The position numbers and the translations under genes were made by a program. A DNA stretch of 41,861 nucleotides from assembly GCF_002940685.1 (NCBI RefSeq), contig NZ_PNFP01000031.1, forward strand, positions 1-41,861, in the 5' to 3' direction. The notes beneath the pieces are model-generated. The model did no database searches and was not told the origin of the DNA. It saw only the letters and a list, made by a program, of their open reading frames with translations. The DNA comes from Ensifer adhaerens (lineage in GTDB: Bacteria; Pseudomonadota; Alphaproteobacteria; Rhizobiales; Rhizobiaceae). Shown piece after piece: positions 38,686 through 41,861 of this stretch (positions within the stretch are counted from its first letter, which is position 1; each line of letters opens with the position of its first letter).

Positions 38686-39249
38686 TCAGCTGAAGATGTC
38701 CGGGGTCGGGTCGTCTGCCGGGGGCGTTGCGTCGACCGTACGTGATTCTTCATCACGCGGTTCGATGGGCGAAACATCTTGTAAATCAATGGCTTGCGGT
38801 TGTGGTGTTGGCAGCTGGTCGATTACTGGACGCACAACGCGCGCTCTTGCCTCTTTCAGCGCTTCGCTCACGTCGATTGTCTGGCTCACGTTCAGGTCGA
38901 TGCGCTCGCCGTATCGCTTCTGGTTGAACTTGCCGGCGGCCCAACGGTGCATGTTGGCGATTTCGCGCGCTCGTTGAACATCAGGCTCGTTCTTCACCAC
39001 GTCGAGCGCTTCATCAACCAGGAAGTCGGCCGATATTTCGCGCGCTCTGGCGTATTCGAGAGCGAGTTCTCGCACACTGGAGAGGGAGGCAGCGAACAAT
39101 TTCCGCGTCAAACCAAGTTGTTCAAGCGCCACTTTCAGCGTCGTTCCTTCGCACACCATGGCAATGGCTTTGCGCGCGAGCTCAACAGCGCGCTCATCGG
39201 AGCCAATCAAACGATCTGTAGGGACGAAGGGAGAGCGCTGAATTTCCAT
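38686..39249 (-). CDS. terS: Small terminase subunit
   Basis: A 187-residue protein from ATG 39249: MEIQRSPFVPTDRLIGSDER, then AVELARKAIAMVCEGTTLKV with a helix-turn-helix (LKVALEQLGLTRKLFAASLS), SVRELALEYARAREISADFL, a central EALDVVKNEPDVQRAREIAN helix and RWAAGKFNQKRYGERIDLNV. This is the common architecture of DNA-recognising terminase small subunits: N-terminal HTH, oligomerisation helices, and a C-terminal segment that contacts the large subunit. It ends PTPDIFS. A longer version starting with TTG at 39285 is possible, but a TTGACC -35-like box lies there. It is the first gene of the leftward late operon. Confidence 0.8.
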   Translation of the reverse strand: MEIQRSPFVPTDRLIGSDERAVELARKAIAMVCEGTTLKVALEQLGLTRKLFAASLSSVRELALEYARAREISADFLVDEALDVVKNEPDVQRAREIANMHRWAAGKFNQKRYGERIDLNVSQTIDVSEALKEARARVVRPVIDQLPTPQPQAIDLQDVSPIEPRDEESRTVDATPPADDPTPDIFS

Positions 39250-39302
39250 GCCGCGCAACTTAGGCAGAAAGCGACGGGCGGTCAAGCGATTTCAAAAACA
39301 TG

Positions 39303-39331
39303 TTGCGATATTCGTAACACTGAGCTATAGT
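39303..39331 (+). promoter_or_regulatory. Sigma70 promoter with operator-like inverted repeat
   Basis: The -35 TTGCGA (39303-39308) and -10 TATAGT (39326-39331) are 17 bp apart. TTGCGATATTCGTAA (39303-39317) is a near-perfect inverted repeat (TTRCGA / TCGYAA) overlapping the -35. The same layout and a similar CACTGGAGAAA leader occur at 4206-4259. It drives the small rightward operon with the ribozyme candidate. Confidence 0.78.
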
Positions 39332-39369
39332 GCAGTCATCGCAACGCAGTAACCCACTGGAGAAACGAC

Positions 39370-39546
39370 ATGGCAACCGCCGCTCAAATCCTCGCTTTCA
39401 TCAAGGCACACGGCTTCGTGTGCAGCGACAACAACGACGGCACACTGCGCGTGGTCGATGTCTACTACAAGGACGGCAATGCGTACGAAGAAATCGAGCA
39501 CATCCCCGCCACCGTGAAAGCCGCTCGTGACTGGCTCGGCTATTAA
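39370..39546 (+). CDS. Small phage protein, function unknown
   Basis: A 58-residue protein with CTGGAGAAACGAC before ATG 39370. It reads MATAAQILAFIKAHGFVCSD, then GTLRVVDVYYKDGNAYEEIE and HIPATVKAARDWLGY. It is a compact alpha/beta layout (helix, two strands, helix) with full-length appearance. Many phages encode short proteins with the AARDWLGY-like end in accessory regions, but I know no function. It is the first gene of an operon with its own promoter and operator, and its stop is followed at once by the hammerhead ribozyme candidate. Likely an accessory (moron-type) gene. Confidence 0.7.
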   Translation: MATAAQILAFIKAHGFVCSDNNDGTLRVVDVYYKDGNAYEEIEHIPATVKAARDWLGY

Positions 39547-39606
39547 CCCGCTGACGAGCCCGTGAAAGTCGGGCGAAACACCGCACACGCGGTGTCCGGA
39601 CAAAAT
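39542..39606 (+). ncRNA. Hammerhead ribozyme candidate (type I)
   Basis: The full catalytic core is present. CUGACGA (39551-39557) is followed by stem II GCCCG/CGGGC (39558-39562 / 39570-39574) with loop UGAAAGU, then GAAA (39575-39578). Stem III is a perfect 7-bp helix (39578-39584 / 39589-39595), including A15.1-U16.1, with loop ACAC. The cleavage triplet GUC ends at 39596, so cleavage would fall between 39596 and 39597. Stem I is weak: CCG/CGG (39548-39550 / 39597-39599), then a 3x4 internal loop and possibly ATT/AAT (39542-39544 / 39604-39606). Both other stems are closed by loops, so stem I is the open one. Core match is exact; activity is unproven. Confidence 0.72.
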
Positions 39607-39622
39607 TCACTGCTGACCTACC

Positions 39623-39724
39623 ATGAAAGCCTACGCACTCTTTTTCGCAACCATCGCGCCGGCGCTTGCCTACGTTGCAAGCCAGGCGCTGAACGCAGGT
39701 GCAGCCGCTCTGTTGCTGCGCTGA
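39623..39724 (+). CDS. Very small membrane protein (possible)
   Basis: A 33-residue frame from ATG 39623: MKAYALFFATIAPALAYVAS then QALNAGAAALLLR. It is hydrophobic enough for one membrane helix or a signal-like segment. No clear Shine-Dalgarno is visible (GCTGACCTACC precedes the start), but the ribozyme would leave it 26 bases from the new 5' end, giving a very short leader. Reality uncertain. Confidence 0.4.
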   Translation: MKAYALFFATIAPALAYVASQALNAGAAALLLR

Positions 39725-39747
39725 TCTTCCATCAGGGGGAGACAACC

Positions 39748-39921
39748 GTGCTTACAACCGAACAAGCCATCAACCGGCAAGCTGACCAATCTAATCTGCT
39801 GCACGAAGCGCTGCGCCTGCTCAAGATCGTGCGCAACGATTACAACTCAGCCTATCCCTTCGGCGTCGATTGGGCGCAGCAGGTGGACAAGCTTCTCGAC
39901 CAACACAGGGCCCAACAATGA
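39748..39921 (+). CDS. Small helical phage protein
   Basis: A 57-residue protein starting with GTG 39748, with AGGGGGAGAC just upstream. It is VLTTEQAINRQADQSNLLHE, then ALRLLKIVRNDYNSAYPFGV and DWAQQVDKLLDQHRAQQ, two amphipathic helices joined by a Tyr/Pro turn. The stop overlaps the next start (ATGA). No function known. Belongs to the small rightward operon between 39331 and 40139. Confidence 0.65.
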   Translation: MLTTEQAINRQADQSNLLHEALRLLKIVRNDYNSAYPFGVDWAQQVDKLLDQHRAQQ

Positions 39922-40091
39922 ACCGCTACCGACCCAACGACTACCGCACGCCGCGCACGATCTACCACGCGTTCGGCAACCCGTACGCAGAACTGACGCC
40001 CGTGCGCCCCAAGGCCGATCTGGCCGACCGTCTGGCCTGGATCGCCGCCTTGAGTTTGGCGGCGCTCATCACCTGGATGCTGCTCAGCTAA
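39918..40091 (+). CDS. Small tail-anchored membrane protein
   Basis: A 57-residue protein from ATG 39918, overlapping the previous stop. The N-terminal 35 residues are soluble and basic (MNRYRPNDYRTPRTIYHAFG, AELTPVRPKADLADR). A C-terminal transmembrane helix follows (LAWIAALSLAALITWMLLS). A soluble basic start and terminal helix suggest a tail anchor with the N-terminus in the cytoplasm. It is the last gene before a strong terminator. Function unknown. Confidence 0.65.
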   Translation: MNRYRPNDYRTPRTIYHAFGNPYAELTPVRPKADLADRLAWIAALSLAALITWMLLS

Positions 40092-40113
40092 CCCGCCACC
40101 GCCCGCCCAACAG

Positions 40114-40139
40114 AAAGCCCGCCATCGAGCGGGCTTTTT
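40114..40139 (+). terminator. Rho-independent terminator
   Basis: A perfect 9-bp stem AAAGCCCGC / GCGGGCTTT with loop CATCGA (40123-40128) running into TTTTT. It ends the small rightward operon 22 bases after the last stop. Confidence 0.9.
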
Positions 40140-40461
40140 CACATTTGTAACCTGGCACATGGCACGCACCCCGGAACTTCGCTAACCCTTATACTGCTTA
40201 CCTTTACGGCCTATTTCCATATGTTCCTAGTAAGTAGTAGTAAGTAGTAACAGTAAACCTACACAACTAACCGGTCACCGCCCCCACGATTCTTCCCGGC
40301 GTTGGGGGTACTCTAGTGCATGGCACAATGTGGTTTGCCCTCACAAACTTAAGCCCTGTAACGCTTATTTCAATTTTACCCATTTTAACAGCATCGTGTG
40401 ATAAACTGGCGCAAACCTAACAACCACGCGGTGTTCCATCCCGGAACAAGCGCCCGGAACA
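40140..40461. other. Gene-free region with tandem repeat and hairpin
   Basis: No credible gene. It is AT-richer than its surroundings. It holds two perfect tandem copies of AGTAAGTAGT (40229-40248) followed by an AACAGTAAA echo. A hairpin CCCCCACG / CGTTGGGGG with one bulged T lies at 40281-40309. TTATACT at about 40188 and GATAAA at about 40399 are possible -10 boxes, the latter for the gene at 40462. Origin or regulator-binding region are possibilities. Confidence 0.4.
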
Positions 40462-40944
40462 ATGTCTTACGCCATCAACCACCGCAAGCACATCGCTGCT
40501 TTTCTGAAAAAACATCCGCTCGCCACTCCCGCTGCGATTGCAAAGGCATTGCCGCCCGCCAAACGGCGCCGTAGCTCGGTCAGTACAATCGCCGCCACGC
40601 TGCTGGACATGGTTTCCAAAAAAGAAGCCGTGCGGGTGGCGCACGGTGTGTACGCATCCGGTCTGAACCCGGTTACCGCGCATCAAGCTGCCTGCTTCGG
40701 TGATCCGTTAGCTGAGGAACTGCTGCTAGTGTTTGAGCGTCCGATGACGGGTTATACATTGGAGGATTTATTGCCTGCGGCTCGCAGAGCAGGCGCAACG
40801 GACTACGAAGCAGTCCGCAAGCTGCGGGCGCTGCGCGCCAAGGGGTTGCTGACTGGCGGCACGCGCCAGTCGCCTTTGTGGGGGCTGACAGAATGGGGAT
40901 ACAGCGGGCGCGTGTACGAACCTGAAATCGACATTTTCAGCTGA
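40462..40944 (+). CDS. Winged-helix-type regulator candidate
   Basis: A 160-residue protein from ATG 40462. The first 70 residues read as a winged helix: HRKHIAAFLKKHPLATPAAI, AKALPPAKRRRSSVSTIAAT, LLDMVSKKEAVRVAHGVYAS. A second, similar helical part follows (MTGYTLEDLLPAARRAGATD, YEAVRKLRALRAKGLLTGG, LWGLTEWGYSGRVYEPEID), so it may have two winged-helix modules. It is transcribed toward the repressor gene and ends 17 bases from its 3' end. Its last 19 coding and stop-flanking bases nearly repeat the terS 3' end. DNA binding is likely; the regulated genes are unknown. Confidence 0.6.
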   Translation: MSYAINHRKHIAAFLKKHPLATPAAIAKALPPAKRRRSSVSTIAATLLDMVSKKEAVRVAHGVYASGLNPVTAHQAACFGDPLAEELLLVFERPMTGYTLEDLLPAARRAGATDYEAVRKLRALRAKGLLTGGTRQSPLWGLTEWGYSGRVYEPEIDIFS

Positions 40945-40961
40945 CTGACCTTAGCGCGTCG

Positions 40962-41549
40962 TTACTGCCTCATCCACAGCACCGGCGCAGCGCTCTGCAA
41001 CCTGACATGCTCCCTGTCTCCTCCCAATAAACACCCCAACACGAAAAATCCCGGCTCATACCCACGGCTCACGACACGCAATAAGTCCTCGCCCTCCGCT
41101 GTCCTGACGACACACAGCCGCCCGACCGCTTCCAGCGATACCCCGTCCATCGGGTGGTAGAACAGCAGCCAGCCGTCCAACGCGCCGCCGTTCTGCACGC
41201 GCAGCGCCCGGCACCCATCCGCGCAATCCGCTGGCGCCACGGCCGTCCTTGGGCCCAATGCACGCCCGAACGTGACTTCTCCCGATGGGCCAACGTATCC
41301 GGCGACTGGCACGCTTCTGCGCTTGTCTACAGCCACCGGCGCGCCGGCGTGGCGCAATACCTCATCCACTGGCACCCCAAGCAACCCGGCCACGTCTGCG
41401 GCTTCCTTGGCGCTCATGCGCCGTTTTCCGTTCAGCATGAGGCTCATGGCTGACGCATCCATGCCCATAAGCTTCGCAAGCTGGCGCTGGCTGGTCCGAC
41501 GCGCACGAATGCGATCCTCGAACCACACTTTGTCAATTCCGGCAACCAT
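40962..41549 (-). CDS. CI-like prophage repressor with degenerate S24-like domain
   Basis: A 195-residue protein. The N-terminal HTH_3/XRE domain (TSQRQLAKLMGMDASAMSLM, LNGKRRMSAKEAADVAGLLG) is clear. From about residue 75 the sequence follows the LexA/CI C-terminal layout: VPVAGYVGPSGEV (an Ala-Gly pair as at cleavage sites), ALRVQNGGALDGWLLFYHP and GRLCVVRTAEGEDLLRVVSR. The usual GDSM box is replaced by NGGAL, without Ser, and the Lys position reads Arg. It therefore probably dimerises but cannot self-cleave. It faces the rightward early operon across the operator region (41.59-41.77 kb). Confidence 0.82.
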   Translation of the reverse strand: MVAGIDKVWFEDRIRARRTSQRQLAKLMGMDASAMSLMLNGKRRMSAKEAADVAGLLGVPVDEVLRHAGAPVAVDKRRSVPVAGYVGPSGEVTFGRALGPRTAVAPADCADGCRALRVQNGGALDGWLLFYHPMDGVSLEAVGRLCVVRTAEGEDLLRVVSRGYEPGFFVLGCLLGGDREHVRLQSAAPVLWMRQ

Positions 41550-41590
41550 GAGAACCGCCTAATCAAAATAAGGTATGCCCTCAGGTGTAG

Positions 41591-41614
41591 CGTTTTTCGT
41601 AACATGTTGCAACC
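41591..41614. promoter_or_regulatory. Repressor operator candidate near the repressor start
   Basis: TTTTTCGTAACATGTTGCAACC shows a palindromic centre: GCAACATGTT-GC / GTAACATGTTGC, centred on ACATGT at 41602-41607. It includes the TCGTAAC half-site shared with the promoters at 4206, 39303 and 41747. It lies 42-65 bases before the repressor start, where autoregulation would be expected; a leftward TTGCAA (41613-41608) could serve as -35, but the -10 (TACACC) is poor. Confidence 0.5.
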
Positions 41615-41735
41615 CTCTCACCCGTCAGTACTAGTGTTGGCGCGGGATTCATCCCCCGAAGCGATGAGAGTCAACCCGCGAATCTGTCGTACCTGCCTTG
41701 CCTGTAGGCATTTGCCTGTAACCGAAGCAGAAAAC

Positions 41736-41764
41736 TTGCATATTCGTTGTGATTTTCGTAACAT
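41736..41764 (+). promoter_or_regulatory. Early rightward promoter with operator
   Basis: The -35 TTGCAT (41736-41741) and -10 TAACAT (41759-41764) are 17 bp apart. Between them lies TTGTGATTTTCGTAA (41747-41761), the same 15-bp element found in two other promoters. A repressor bound here would block the early operon that starts at 41805. The leader CACTGGACAAAACT resembles those at 4249 and 39355. Confidence 0.65.
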
Positions 41765-41804
41765 GATGACAAGGCAAAAACGCCTTACCTCACTGGACAA
41801 AACT

Positions 41805-41861
41805 ATGGCTATCGAAATCAGAAATCGCCGGACCGGCGCTGTCATCTTGGCAGTAGAAGCC
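41805..41861 (+). CDS. Pentapeptide-repeat protein, N-terminal start (cut by window end)
   Basis: ATG 41805 opens MAIEIRNRRTGAVILAVEA and runs off the right edge after 19 codons. This is the usual start of phage pentapeptide-repeat proteins (IEIRNRxTGxVL). It matches the partial gene at 3-350, which has the repeats but no start. Direct end-to-start joining would be out of frame and reach TGA at 16-18, so some bases are missing between the two ends. The preceding CACTGGACAAAACT gives only a weak ribosome binding site. Confidence 0.7.
   Translation, partial: MAIEIRNRRTGAVILAVEA

Noticed and set aside
41618..41845. 75-codon minus-strand frame across the operator region
   Set aside because: It covers the early promoter and operators and the start of the pentapeptide gene, with no ribosome binding site or recognisable domain.

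Overview
The window is almost certainly the genome, or nearly all of it, of a temperate tailed phage with podovirus-type virion genes. By eye it is roughly 60% G+C. The virion genes resemble T7-like and Bordetella BPP-1-like proteins (T7-type portal, tail tubular A and B, gp13/gp14-like core proteins, a Bbp19-like protein). The replication genes are of a kind common in phages of Burkholderiales, so a betaproteobacterial host (Burkholderia, Ralstonia, Cupriavidus or Bordetella-like) is my inference. No host gene is visible. Both window ends lie in what looks like one pentapeptide-repeat gene: its start is at 41805-41861 and its repeats and C-terminus at 3-350. This suggests a circular or terminally redundant molecule opened inside a 15-bp tandem repeat.

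Layout. (1) 41.6 kb to the end and 0-11.3 kb: a tightly overlapping rightward early operon. It holds the pentapeptide protein, a Cro/YdaS-like DNA-binding protein, several small membrane or lipid-anchored proteins, a RuvC-like resolvase, a DUF6378 protein, a SNF2-type helicase, a DUF2800 RecB/Cas4-like nuclease split by a frameshift, a DUF2815 ssDNA-binding protein, a family A DNA polymerase, a Prim-Pol/D5-type primase-helicase and an excisionase-like protein. (2) 11.3-12.8 kb: the integration module, with attP (3' half of a tRNA-Lys gene), a small zinc-ribbon protein and a tyrosine integrase. (3) 39.2 down to 12.9 kb on the minus strand: the late operon. In order of transcription it has terS, an HNH gene, terL, tRNA-Asp, a small virion protein, an HNH gene, portal, a small membrane protein, a Bbp19-like protein, an HNH gene, scaffold, major capsid, decoration-like protein, tail tubular A and B, five internal/ejection proteins (one with a lysozyme domain), a pectate-lyase-type tail spike, two holin-like membrane proteins, a SAR endolysin, nested Rz/Rz1 spanins and a YadA-head-like spike. 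(4) 39.3-40.14 kb: a short rightward operon of very small proteins with its own promoter and terminator, containing what looks like a complete hammerhead ribozyme. (5) 40.46-41.8 kb: a winged-helix protein, the leftward CI-like repressor, and the operator/promoter region.

Regulation. A 15-bp inverted repeat close to TTGYGANNNTCGTAA sits inside promoters at about 4.2, 39.3 and 41.75 kb, and a relative of it sits inside a minus-strand promoter before the tail spike at 18.86 kb. These probably form a repressor-controlled promoter set. Several late genes have leader hairpins that would cover or abut the ribosome binding site: major capsid, the HNH gene at 38.47 kb, and the tail spike. The CI-like repressor has an S24-like C-terminal half but appears to lack the Ser/Lys catalytic pair, which argues against induction by self-cleavage.

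The most noteworthy items are the hammerhead ribozyme candidate at 39542-39606, the dispersed promoter/operator cassettes, and the sequestered capsid ribosome binding site. I saw no CRISPR array, reverse transcriptase, diversity-generating element or recognisable bacterial defence system.
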